The translations under genes and the position numbers were made by a program. This document shows positions 43,826 through 54,115 of a stretch of 60,000 bases of DNA, piece by piece. The notes under the pieces are model-generated. The model ran no database searches and was not told the origin of the DNA. It saw nothing but the letters and a program-made list of their open reading frames with translations. How positions within the stretch are numbered: position 1 is the stretch's first letter; each line of letters begins with the position of its first letter. This stretch comes from Polytrichum commune (Eukaryota; Streptophyta; Polytrichopsida; Polytrichales; Polytrichaceae), in NCBI GenBank assembly GCA_950295325.1, contig OX485804.1, positions 27,840,001 through 27,900,000 of the forward strand, given 5' to 3'.

Positions 43826-45182
43826 TGTCAAGAAAAATGTGCACTATCCGGTAAGCACGAGGGTTTTTTTTTTATGGTAGTGTTTAAAAATTTATAATAC
43901 ATTTCCCTCCTCTTACACCCTTGTTGTAAATCCCTCTCAATGTTGTCCTATTAAACTTTAGAATAGTTTATCTTTTACCTTACTCACTCTCTTCAAGTGA
44001 AATTTGGTACACTTATTAAGTACCTTACTAAAAGTATTCACACCAAATTTCAGCATAAATGGATCTCATACTAAAAAGTTATGCATGTTTTTCTAACTCT
44101 ATCTTCCTAGCATGAATGCTGTGGTATAACATCCGGTCACTAAAACTCTACCAACTTCTAACCATTAAGTCCAATCAATCTCAATTTTAAACACATAATA
44201 GATAGATAAGATCAAAAGGTAGTGTCAAATTTTTGTAGCCATAGCTATAATTCTAAAAAAGATACATATTTTCAAACTTTGTTATCCTAGTTGCCTTTGT
44301 TCCTAGACACCCTTTACTTCAACTTCTTATAATTTTTTTCCCCAAAAGACTGAAACTTCCAAATTTTTATCTCAACTTCTATATTTCATAAAGAACATCT
44401 TCTCCAATTTTTATAACAATCGAACACTCTAATCATCCAAATTCACAAATGCTTCATTCCAAAGTTTTGCTCCCTTAATAATGAATGAAACAATATAAAT
44501 AGTAAACTTAGTGCAACCTAGTCATTCTAAAACTTTCACCCCCTCACCTTCTTATATAGATGAGCTTCCTAAACACTTCTTCTTCTCAAAATGCTCAAAG
44601 CTCCTTCAACTCTACATAACTACTAACTCCAAATGCTAACGTTCCCCCCTTAACACACTTCTAACATCCTTTAAATACTCTTTTTCCTTGCCTCCTTCGG
44701 CCAATATAAAGCCATTGGGATAAGAATTTATAGAACCCAAAGCGGCTAATTAATAGAAGATCTTTTGGGTAAAAGGTTTCTAGAACCCTTATCTTGCTAG
44801 AAATAGGAAAAGTTTGGGTTAAAGGTTTCTAGAAACCTTATTCCGCTAGAAATAGGAAAGTTCTGGGTTAAAGACTAATCCGGCAATCCAATAGTAAAGT
44901 TCGGGTTTAAGGCTTTTAGAGACTTTATCTCGTTAACAAATAAGAAACTAAAAGGTTAGGCCTTCTAGAACTCCTAGGTGGTTAGGTAACGGTCCGCCGG
45001 TAAATCTTATCATTCCCAAATCCTATATACCACATCCATCTACCGAGTCACCCGGTCTTAAACTTAAGTCCGGTTTTCAATCTAAACAACTAACTTACAT
45101 CATCATATAAATATCAATTTGAAAATAACAATAACATATAAAATGCCTAAGTTCTAACTAGTAGTCGGCCCATATCACGACA
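43826..45182 (-). mobile_element. Solo-LTR-like insertion within the CACTA element
   Basis: The block starts TGTCAAG and ends CACGACA (TG...CA with TGTC/GACA ends). It interrupts a subterminal-type CACTA sequence that elsewhere runs continuously (compare 42270-42330 with 43815-43825 joined to 45185-45260). No coding. It contains 3-4 tandem copies of a ~58-bp unit (TTTCTAGAACCCTTATCTTG and variants, 44735-44955). The flanking bases (AGCGC / TCGCG) are not a perfect TSD, so the boundaries may be off by a base or two. Confidence 0.5.
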
Positions 45183-45517
45183 TCGCGTTGACTGCTTATA
45201 GTAAACAAATACAATAATGGCATATACATCTCACTTTATGGCGTAATCTCTACTTAACTATGTGGAGTAAAATTTATATGAAAGTAATTTCACAAGAATC
45301 CGCCCAAATTACATACATGTTCAAGCTCCTCATGCCCCGAAGAGGCTTTCTGAGACCCGGATGGGATTTCCGGGCTCGCCACGATTGGCAAATCACCTGC
45401 ACTACCAGACTCTACTACCTTGCTTGTAGGCTCCTTTAAAGTTGACCGTGCAAGCGGAAATACACTTCTCCGAGAGTTGAATTTTCCCGCATCAACACTG
45501 CAAGGGTGACCTCCACA

Positions 45518-46292
45518 TTACGATGTGCCTACCTCTCTTTCCACTGGGATCCCAAGTTTGGCCATCACCGCAAGAAACGAGCTCTGAATGTTGTTGAACT
45601 TTTCATCCAACTGCCGAACCTCTGCCCTTACCTCCTCAAGGCCTGCACTCCTAGTGCGACTTACATAAGGAGATAATCCTAAACCCCATTGTGCATCGCT
45701 TACCCCTCCCCTTCCTTTCACAACATGGACGACGCTGGACGGCCACATTTTGACCTTGACGTGTTTTTGGGCATTTCAAGCTCCACCTCCAGCTCTTCTT
45801 GGCGGGGGTCCCTCTTCAAACATGCCGCCTACACAAAGAAAGTGAGTTAGCAAAAATCATAACAACAACTGCACATCATTTGGTACTTTGACCAATATTA
45901 TATACATAATGTTAAAAACTAATTTGCTATTGCCAAAGTACTTATTAGCCTAACCCGCACCTCACCCTCGGATCGGCCGAATGTTGACATTTTTTTCACA
46001 CATTTCCGTGTCTCCCTCATAACATTTGCCTGCTCGATCTTCTTTGGATCGCGGGTGTGCTCCACCATGTTCAACCAATGATCAAGCCGGATAGATTTTG
46101 GTTACACAAACCTTTCAAAATGCGCATTTTCATTTGAGTTTTTTTGCTCTTCAACTGTTGGCCAAGATTGCTTTTAAATATCTCGTACCTTAACACACGC
46201 GGTTCCCCTTTGTATCCTCGATATTCCCAGTTCTCCCTCATTCGTGTATAGATGTTGTCCGATGTTGTCCAATGTTGTCCCATCCTGGTCAT
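45518..46292 (-). pseudogene. CACTA ORF1 protein, N-terminal part (transposase_24-like)
   Basis: The minus strand encodes MTRMGQHWTT...LKGLCNQNLSGLIIG, then after a shift of frame LDHWLNMVEHTRDPKKIEQA and NVMRETRKCVKKM, which has the W..LV....KK..N..R+ pattern of the plant transposase_24 domain. A coiled-coil segment follows (EEVRAEVRQLDEKFNNIQSS, 45518-45748). The frame shift plus a stop near 46100 indicate decay. In the CACTA system such proteins bind the subterminal repeats. Confidence 0.5.
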
Positions 46293-46403
46293 TTATGTTG
46301 TCGACGTTCCAGTCCAAGTCGCTGGAGTAGCCACTCAAAGCATGCAGCCATTGTGGTATGTACACACCACTGGGAAATCCTGCAAAACAATCCACACCAT
46401 ATC

Positions 46404-47045
46404 CGCGTGCATAGTACAGAAGGAACTTTGACCACGGTTGACTCTGGCGTGGCCACCACATTCTCCCAACATTGCCGGTCTAGTGTACATGCCCGAAACT
46501 TCAAGGCGGAAAACTTGGAGTATGTGGGATGGGTGGAGGAAATATTGGCCGTGGATTATGGTAGGTATGAACTGGTTGTGTTGTATTGCAATTGGGTGAT
46601 GGTTAACATGGTTGGGCATAATGCTACCATGAAGCGAGACGATTATGGCTTAAGCCTAGTGAATTTTGATAGATTAGTGCCACTATCAACCGAATCTTTT
46701 GCATTTCCACTACACGTCGAGCAGGTTTTCTTTGCGGACGATTTGAACAATCATGGATGGAAGGTGGTTCTACGAAAAGAGCCAAGGGAAGCAAGAGTTG
46801 TTTCTACAAAAGATTCTATACCAAACATAGGATGCCTATCTTTAGGCAATATGGGAGACCATTGTGGATTGAAACCAACATCATTAGAGAAGGATGCAAC
46901 CCCAACTGACCCAATGTTAGATGAGGTTGTGGCTCTAAGCAGTGATGAGGTGCTCGTAGCTTTGAACACAGATGAGCATGAACCGTCTTATGAAGACGAG
47001 AATGAAGTTGGACTTGAAGAAGATGGTCATGCTATGATAGATTAA
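46404..47045 (+). pseudogene. C-terminal fragment of a TNP2-type CACTA transposase (DUF4216-like)
   Basis: The frame reads STEGTLTTVDSGV, then YVGWVEEILAVDYG..ELVVLYCNW, DDYGLSLVNFDRL, and FPLHVEQVFFADD....GWKVVL. This is the order of conserved blocks in the DUF4216 domain that ends plant TNP2 transposases, followed by the usual acidic tail (EPSYEDENEVGLEEDGHAMID) and a stop 379 bases before the element end. Nothing of the catalytic region lies upstream: the frame meets the divergent ORF1 gene at once. It is therefore a remnant of an internal deletion. Confidence 0.75.
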
Positions 47046-47659
47046 ATTATAAAATCTTGAGTATGTGGAAGTCTCATATTCTGTAAAAATATGTATATTT
47101 CATTATGAGTTCAAAAATAAATGGGCCATTTTTTTGTGAGAATTCAATGGAAAACCCAAAAACACATAACATTTTGAAGTGACATAGTGAGGTCGACCAC
47201 TTCACTATCCGTAGTAATGCACGTTTTCTGACGTTCCCGAACAGTTATTAAGTGCGTTCCCAAGCACATTCTTGTCCCACATGACTACCATGACACCCCG
47301 AAGTTAACTCTAACTTGAGGATAGTAAAGATAGATTTCAACAATTTCAACCGTTCACTGTTCATGGTAGTAAAAGACATGCAGTGAAGTGGGTGCGGGAA
47401 TAAAAGACGTGTTTTGTTGTAGTGGTTGGTCATCTTCATCTGCAATGAAGTTGCAATCCCTCTTTGTTTTCCCCACCCAAAATCACTATACCAACAATTG
47501 CCATTGACACATGACTCACATGAGGACCCATGGTGCACATAGTTGGCGGGGTTTGAGTAGAATCTCTATCTTAGAAGAAAATATTGGATGAAAGTTGAAA
47601 GTATTCGGGCACCAACAAGGCCATTAATTTTTTTGCCACATTATATGCATCCTTTTTGG

Positions 47660-48245
47660 GCAGAAATTCCATTTTACAACATGATTTTTGGAGAGACTTT
47701 TACCCCTAAGCGTCTACAGGCCACTTCACACATGAGCCAAGAGTTGTGACCATGAAATTGTGAGAGCCCAACTAAAGTCTCCAAAGGCCGTCCCAAGACA
47801 TTTCCAAAATCATGTAGTGTGGTCACGGGCCCTCAAGTGTAGTGTGAAGTCATATGTGATTGGCCCTCAACCAAATGCCATGTAAATTAATTTATATTCA
47901 TGCAAGATCCTCACACACGATAAAAATATATATATAATAAATCAACGGTTGTGAGATTTCAAAGTGCTATGGTCTCCCGGCTTTGTGTTAGGCCTACCTC
48001 CAAAAGGTGATTTTTTGAAAATAGTCCAAGTGACCATGAAACGTGATCCATTTGATGCCACGTAGGATTTCACGTGGACTTTACAACTATCTCGATTTCA
48101 CTTACTCTGTTGGTCCCTCAAGTGTGGTGTGAAGCGAACTTGGACAAACCCGCCTTTTCCACCAATGAGAGTGCTTGAAGTGCAGTGGTCACAAACCCTT
48201 AATCTCGTGTGTGAAGTGGCCCTAAGACGCCTAGTCTAAACCTCT
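47660..48245. mobile_element. MITE family D with long inverted ends
   Basis: The left arm has TTGGAGAGACTTTTACCCC then TAAGCGTCTACAGGCCACTT. The right arm in reverse complement has TTGGAGAGGTTTAGACTAGG then CGTCTTAGGGCCACTTCAC. The match continues through CACA[TC]GAG and TTGTGACCA, so the arms exceed 60 bp. Long arms suggest a Mutator-like MITE. No TSD could be fixed and there is no coding. Confidence 0.6.
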
Positions 48246-48911
48246 CCAAGTAGAAAAATTGTGTATTTGAGTTACATACTTCATTTTTGAGTCATCACGT
48301 CAAAAGTGACCATATCTAAAATCAGTTTATTCTTGGAGTGCATTATTTGAATAAGTTAAACCCTTTGATGTTAATGAAGATCTAACTTCAAATAAGCAGT
48401 ATGGGTGCCCTTGGATGTAAATACATACATTTGCATATTGATCATCAATGTCTAGTGTCTAGTATGAGTAAATTTGTATTTTCTTCTTGGCAAAAACAAT
48501 GCATATTATAAGATTTCATACACATAAACATATAAAATAAGACTTATGAACTTTGGCAAAATCCATATAAATTGTGTATATGGTTGTATATTGAGACCCA
48601 CGTCCTCTAAGGGTCAAGGATAAGTTTATTATCCACACTACCTCTTACCCTTGTGCCTTGGCCCCTCTTAGGTCCACACTTCAGACATGGTCCCAAGTCC
48701 CAAATCACTCGAGGTCAATATGTGCAATCTCAACATCTATGAGCATGAAGTTAGGACTTACCACTTCACACGGGTCCCAAGTCCTAATAAGTCCCAAATA
48801 TGGCCTGAATGCTTACATCAGAGGTGAGGACTTGGGACTTGTGTTAAGAGTCAGGTCAAGCAAACAACTAAATCCAACTCTCAACACAAGTCCCACGAAC
48901 ATTTTTGCATA
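48246..48911. other. Spacer, no gene seen
   Basis: AT-rich, with repeated 'caagtcc' words at 48680-48900. The + ORF at 48658-48996 runs into the following MITE and has no recognisable content. Confidence 0.35.
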
Positions 48912-49216
48912 CACTATTAGAAAACTATGCCCAACGAACCGTAGCCAAAATTTGTTGACCAACTTAATCCGCAATCGCCAAACGACCGCATATTAATTTT
49001 TTGCTATGAAATTTTAGGAATTTGGGGCGTGTAATATATTGTTGGTTTCAAAGGCCTTTCCAATAGTCTATCACACGTCCCAAACATTTTAAAATCATAG
49101 TCGCAAAACAAAAAATAAAATTTGCAGTCGTTTAGCGACTACAGATCAAGCTGGTCAAAAGAACCGCAACCGATGTCGGCTGCAATTTTTTTGGAGACGA
49201 AAAATTTCTACTGGTG
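48912..49216. mobile_element. CACTA-type MITE, copy 2
   Basis: It starts CACTATTAGAAAACTATG and ends AAATTTCTACTGGTG. The interior parallels the copy at 37780-38109: TTGACCAACTTAATCCGCAA, TAGGAATTTGGGGCGTG, GTCGTTTAGCGACTAC, GCTGGTCAAAAGAACCGCA. 305 bp. Confidence 0.65.
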
Positions 49217-49726
49217 ATTAAAAAGAATCAAAAATCCGACTTCGATGATGATTAACCATGTTTTAATAATGCCTTGAGGCTCAAAAGTCGGGACTTTGCC
49301 TCCATGTTGGGACGTTGGGATTTGGGACCATGATGCGAAGAGGCCCTTATAAGATAGTATGTACTTTTAGTGCCAAGTTCACGTCCATCGTTTAAGGTCA
49401 TTGCATATTCCAATGAGAATTTAAGAACCTAAACAATAATGGGAAGAGGTCGGGGCCATCCAGATTTGCCAAAATCAGAACAATATCGGGTTCCTTTCTT
49501 ATCTTGGAATGGAGTGGCCTACACGCGCCTCATACCCTGGATGTCCGGGACGACATGAGCGCACATGAGCACCCGGTCATGAAGGCCCGGGTATGAACCT
49601 TCATGGGCCAGTACCCATTTATAGGGAACATGTGTGATTCTGTCCATCTGTGTATTGACATGACCTACCCTGTCCGATACCCGGTCTCCTTGCCCTTGTG
49701 AAACAGTCTCCGGGTATCACGAGGAC

Positions 49727-50432
49727 TGCATTTGTGTGCTGGTAACTCTCTTGATAACCGGGATCTTACATTACCTTGTCCTTTTCGGATGAGGGTGAAT
49801 TGTTGCATAAAAGCGAATTTCTCATTCATCCAACATGAAAAAAACTTCATCTTCTATACGTAGGGTTGAGGTTGATTCATCTCAAATGACCTCAACTAGA
49901 CCAATTTAGAGTTTTTGAAAATAAGTATAATGTCAAATCAATTAAAATAAGTTTTTAAATAATTTTAATGTGAACTGCATTCTTGCATTGGTAGCTCTCA
50001 TGATAATTGGGATCCTACGTTACCATGTTGTTTATGGTGAGAGTGTATTGTCGCATACAATGTACCTCTCATCCATCTAACATAAAACCTTGGCTTGTTA
50101 TAAGTTTGGGGTTGATTCACCTCAAATGCCTTTTGACTATATAAGTTCGGGGTCTTTGAAACTAATCTCAGTGTCATATCAACTTCAAGAAAATATCATG
50201 TGGATTGCATTCTCATGTTGGTAACTCTCTTGATGACCATGATCTTACGTTACTTGTCACTTCTGATGAGAGTGAATTGTCGCATACAAGTGCACCTCTC
50301 ATCCATCCAACATGAAAACTTGACCCTCTGTAGGTTTGAGTTTACTACTTCATCTCGATGGCTTCGACTAGACTAATTTGGGTCTTTGAAGTTAGTTCCA
50401 ATCTCAAGGCAACTAAAAAAAATAAGCTCCAT
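49727..50432. repeat. Three ~235-bp tandem units
   Basis: Units begin at about 49727, 49976 and 50206, each with GGTAACTCTCTTGATAACC (or a close form), 'gatcXtacXttacc', TGAATTGTCGCATACAA, a 'ctcatccatccaacatgaaaac' block, and 'ttgattcatctcaaatg'. A short satellite-like array. Units differ by roughly 20-25% by eye, so it is old. Confidence 0.8.
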
Positions 50433-52384
50433 AGTATGTACTATTTCGGGGCATAGAGGTTGGATGAATGAGAAGCACAATTGCATGCAATAATTCCCTC
50501 TTATTGTTGCTTCTTTGGTAAGGTCACCGGTACACAAAATTCCATACCTATAGGAACCCGTAACTTAATAAGTGAGGCCCATGCGAGGCCTCCAAAGCTG
50601 CATTGGGGGCCCCACACGCATAATTATGTCACATTAAATTACACTACTTATTTCAATCAATGTGGAATATCATTTGAAATTATGCAATGTTATGACTTCT
50701 TAACAGTGGGTGTAATGCTTCATAAGTAACTTTCAACACAAATAGATAGATACGCTTCATTCATATAATATAATGGGCTTACAAAAACACTCTAAGGCAA
50801 CAAATTTTGATAGCACAAGAATGAAGCCCGGACAAGTTCTTACGGGAGGGGTGTAGTTAGGGCCAGAGCATTACACTTTTATTATGCATCGTGCGTGGCA
50901 AATTCTCTCGGAAACAAATAAATAGATAACCAGCGTCAGACAATCCGACGTGAATTTGAGCCCATTGGCCCTATCATGCTCAAGAACCCTCTTGGTGCAG
51001 GGCGGGGTTTACTGCCTACTTTGCGGTGAGTGGGTTCTTGGCTTCCCACCTATCTAGTAGCTAGTTTTCTCTATCAAGAAGAGAGAAGATTTCACAGCGA
51101 GAATCGAAACGCCGACCACTCCATTCGGAATTGGGTACCTCTCCACTATCACCCAGTAGTTTAGGGTCATCATTGACCGACACCTCCAAGATTGCAAAAG
51201 TCCCAAGTGCTCCAACCACAATTTATTGTTGTAGAGTGTCATGAACATAGGTAGGTAATGGGTCGACAATTCCACGATTACCCCATTGGGTTGGCCAACA
51301 CAATACAATGAAACCCAAGTGTGCATTTTTAAGCCTAAGAGTACATTACAATACCCCCCCCCCCCCAAAAAAAATGTGGAGCCAACAAGAGGGCCCAAAT
51401 TTGTATGAGTTCTTGCTGCTTAGATCCCCCCAAACATGGAGATACATGCCAAGAAAGAAAAGAAAAAAATAACTCCTTTAAGACTTTGTTTCATGACATG
51501 ATACGGTTTGTTCATCTGTGGTCAATCATATGCTCTAGCATATGAAACAAGCATGGGTGTAATGCATGCTTGTTGATAGGTCAACTGCGCAAGCCTCAAG
51601 CCGTGTAGTTTGGGAATCATTTGGTGTGTATGATATGTGTACTACTTTGGAATAAAGTTTGTGCTTGGGCTATGGTGGGGTGATGAGGGTTTGCTTATTT
51701 TTCATTTTGCGTTTGTTAAGGATGAGGTATGTGAAATACTTAATATAAAATCGACTCATTTTTTCCATCAATTTTTTGTAAAATTAATTTCTTTTGGAAG
51801 TTTGGTGTTTGTAAGGTGTTGGGCAGATGTGCGATGAATGGTTCCTCAGACCCCTCGCGGGGAGGACCATGAGAGGGTTGATTTCCCAACCTTGTGATAT
51901 GAGTATGTTGATAAATGAGTTGTATAAAGATACATGCCAAATTCTCATTCATCCTACAATATTTCACGTGTAGTTGCATGTACGATTGATGTGTCTATTG
52001 GAAGATAAATCTAGAAAGTTCTAAGAATTGTTCATCCATATCAACATGCATTCCAAAGAATGAAATGATAGTAGGCATATATGAGTTGAAACTTACATTC
52101 AAATCTTTATTTGCGGATCCACTCCCATTGAGATTGAACACTTAAAATGGGAGGCATAAAGAACATGGTGAATGACACATGGTCAATGAACATGGCTAGA
52201 AACTAATGGCAACATGAACCAATCCCCAAATTGGCTAAGATGTAATCACTGTCAACATGTAGTTGTTGCCGACCAATTTAACGCATGATGCCTCGTATAT
52301 CTAGCATGACCCCTTGAGATGTATTCCATGTTGGATTGGTTCCAATAAATGTAAGATCCCTTTTGAGGGGATTATGAAAGAACT
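50433..52384. other. Gene-poor stretch with a possible SINE
   Basis: No gene found. A poly-C tract is at 51353-51366. On the minus strand near 51090-51190, a box-B-like GTTTCGATTCTCG lies ~45 bases after a box-A-like GGTGATAGTGGAGAGG, suggesting a degenerate tRNA-derived SINE extending to about 50880. This is weak. Confidence 0.3.
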
Positions 52385-52825
52385 GCACTATATATGATAT
52401 TTAGTGTCATATGGTATTTAATGTCACTATGGTAACTTTTTGGATGACACTTCATATGAATAAGTGAACAAATATTGTCATGGATGATGGATGAGTTCAT
52501 ATGTTGGTCGAAACCCTATGTTCTCTTGTCAACAACTTGTGATGAAATATTGACATGGATGATGGATGAGTCTGTCCATTGGCCGAAACCCTACGTTCTC
52601 TTGTCAACAACTTATGATGAAATATTGTCATGGATGATTGATGTTTGGATGAAAAATCACTTGGTAAGTGACAGTTATTGCAATGCTGTAAATCTATGAT
52701 CCCCCCCAAAAATTACAAGGACTGACAAATAATGTTGGGTTAATGTTTAGTATTGGTGACACTATACCGCGGTTTACAATTAGTATTGAGCAAGACATTT
52801 ATAATTGGTGGATCATATTTAGTGT
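52385..52825 (-). mobile_element. MITE family B, copy 3 (inverted, with internal duplication)
   Basis: It is the reverse complement of 37201-37590, with ends CACTATATATGATATTTAGTG and TCATATTTAGTGTACTAAC. It differs by an ~85-bp internal tandem duplication (CGAAACCCTATGTTCTCTTG at 52508 and CGAAACCCTACGTTCTCTTG at 52583). Confidence 0.7.
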
Positions 52826-53637
52826 ACTAACCGCGCCTATATAGTAATGGTGTGTTGGTATTTTCAAATAAAAATTGAAATGATTTAACAACACACCACT
52901 ATCCCTTGCTCTTAGGTTTAGCATAGAACAACATCATGTTGAAGAATTTTGACATGTGTCGATGTCTCATTGGTTGGGACTTCGTAATCTCAGTGCCTAT
53001 TTGGCCGGCTTTATTTGGAGTGACGGATGCATGATCACAATTTTTGCAAAAATTTCACATGGAAATTACACTCCAACACTAAAAGTGTAAAACCAAAGAG
53101 GTGTTGTACTTATGGTGTTGTACAAAAACAACTATGTAAGGATCGGGGTTTGTGGTGCCTACGCAAACTCATCCACCGGGGATGACGAGGCTTCAATAAA
53201 ATAAAATAAAGTCCCTACATGTTGGAGGGTTGATTCAATCCAAATGACTCCTAGTAGAGGGATTTGGGTACACTGATGCCATTTCTAGAAATAACCATTT
53301 ACATGCTACAAAACACCCTTTTCACCTTCTCAATGGACGACTTCACATGGACACCATGCATTCTAAGCCAATGATGTCAGTAGAGGATCTTATTTCCCAA
53401 CACTTGGCGTGGAGGGTGGGGCAAAAACTTTCACCTATATGTTGGTAGCTCATTCATCTTAATTTAACCTCAAGAAAATAACTAAAAATGTATGAGCCCA
53501 ATTTAGATGTCAACATAACTTAAAACAAAAAAAATCATTGAGCTCTACATAACAATCAACGATTTCATCCTCCCCCATTAGTAGGTGCTACAAAACATCA
53601 CCCGTAAGTAAGGGCTTTCTATAAAGGACTTTCATGC
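52826..53637. other. Spacer, nothing recognised
   Basis: There is no gene, inverted repeat or array. It precedes the tandem block at 53638. Confidence 0.35.
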
Positions 53638-54115
53638 TTACCCTCACTGCAGGCTCCCTTCTTATCCCCTCTTGTTATACCCAGCGGGTATCGTCGGAAG
53701 AGACCCGGCGGGTAGGACCAGTGGTGTTTATAATGGAAGTTCCTGATTACCCTCACTGCAAGGCTCCGTTCACTGCATTCCTATCCCTTTTTATACATAC
53801 CCTGTCAGGTTTATACCCGGCGGGTTGGAGCCGGGGCTGTGAATTCTACGATTACCCTCAAATTTAGGCTCCCTCCTTTACCCGTCTTGTTATACCCTTG
53901 GGTATCTCCAGAGAGACGTGGCGGGTAGGATTTGTATAAGGGAATTTCGTCCATTACCCTCGTACCTGCTGGGTCCGTTCATATCCTTTCTGGACATACC
54001 CGCCGGGTAGGAAATCGAATGGAATTCCACGATTACCCTCACTGTAGGCGCCGTGCTTATCCCCTCCTGGCCAACCCGGAGGGTATCAAGGGAGATACCC
54101 GTCCGGGTTGGAGCC
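53638..54115. repeat. Five degenerate ~100-bp tandem units with TACCC/GGGTA palindromes
   Basis: TTACCCTC starts units at 53638, 53747, 53852, 53954 and 54033. Most units contain a TTATACCC...GGGTATC half followed by CCGGCGGGTAGG or TACCCGCCGGGTAG, that is a near-perfect palindrome around CCCG(C)CGGG. The array lies immediately before a CT-rich, leader-like region (54190-54320). Confidence 0.8.

Larger units (their letters stand above)
41868..47424. mobile_element. Defective CACTA (En/Spm-type) transposon
   Basis: The left terminus is CATTACAACAAAACATGTCT. The right terminus in reverse complement is CACTACAACAAAACACGTCT. The 3-bp target duplication GTT is at 41865-41867 and 47425-47427. Subterminal regions (41960-42840 and 47180-47400) are dense in short words such as ACTTCACTACATAAAGTCAT and ACTATGTGGAGTAA in both orientations, as expected for binding sites of the element's accessory protein. 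The coding content is partial: a minus-strand ORF1-type gene in fragments and only the C-terminal piece of the TNP2-type transposase on the + strand. The catalytic transposase core is missing. A solo-LTR-like block interrupts it at 43826-45182. Total 5,557 bp. Confidence 0.88.

Noticed and set aside
49727-50432. CRISPR-like array
   Set aside because: Repeats are ~235 bp direct units without short repeat/spacer alternation, and the genome is a plant nuclear one.
51353-51366. Poly-C tract as a functional signal
   Set aside because: Simple homopolymer (another is at 59368-59385); could be a sequencing or slippage artefact.
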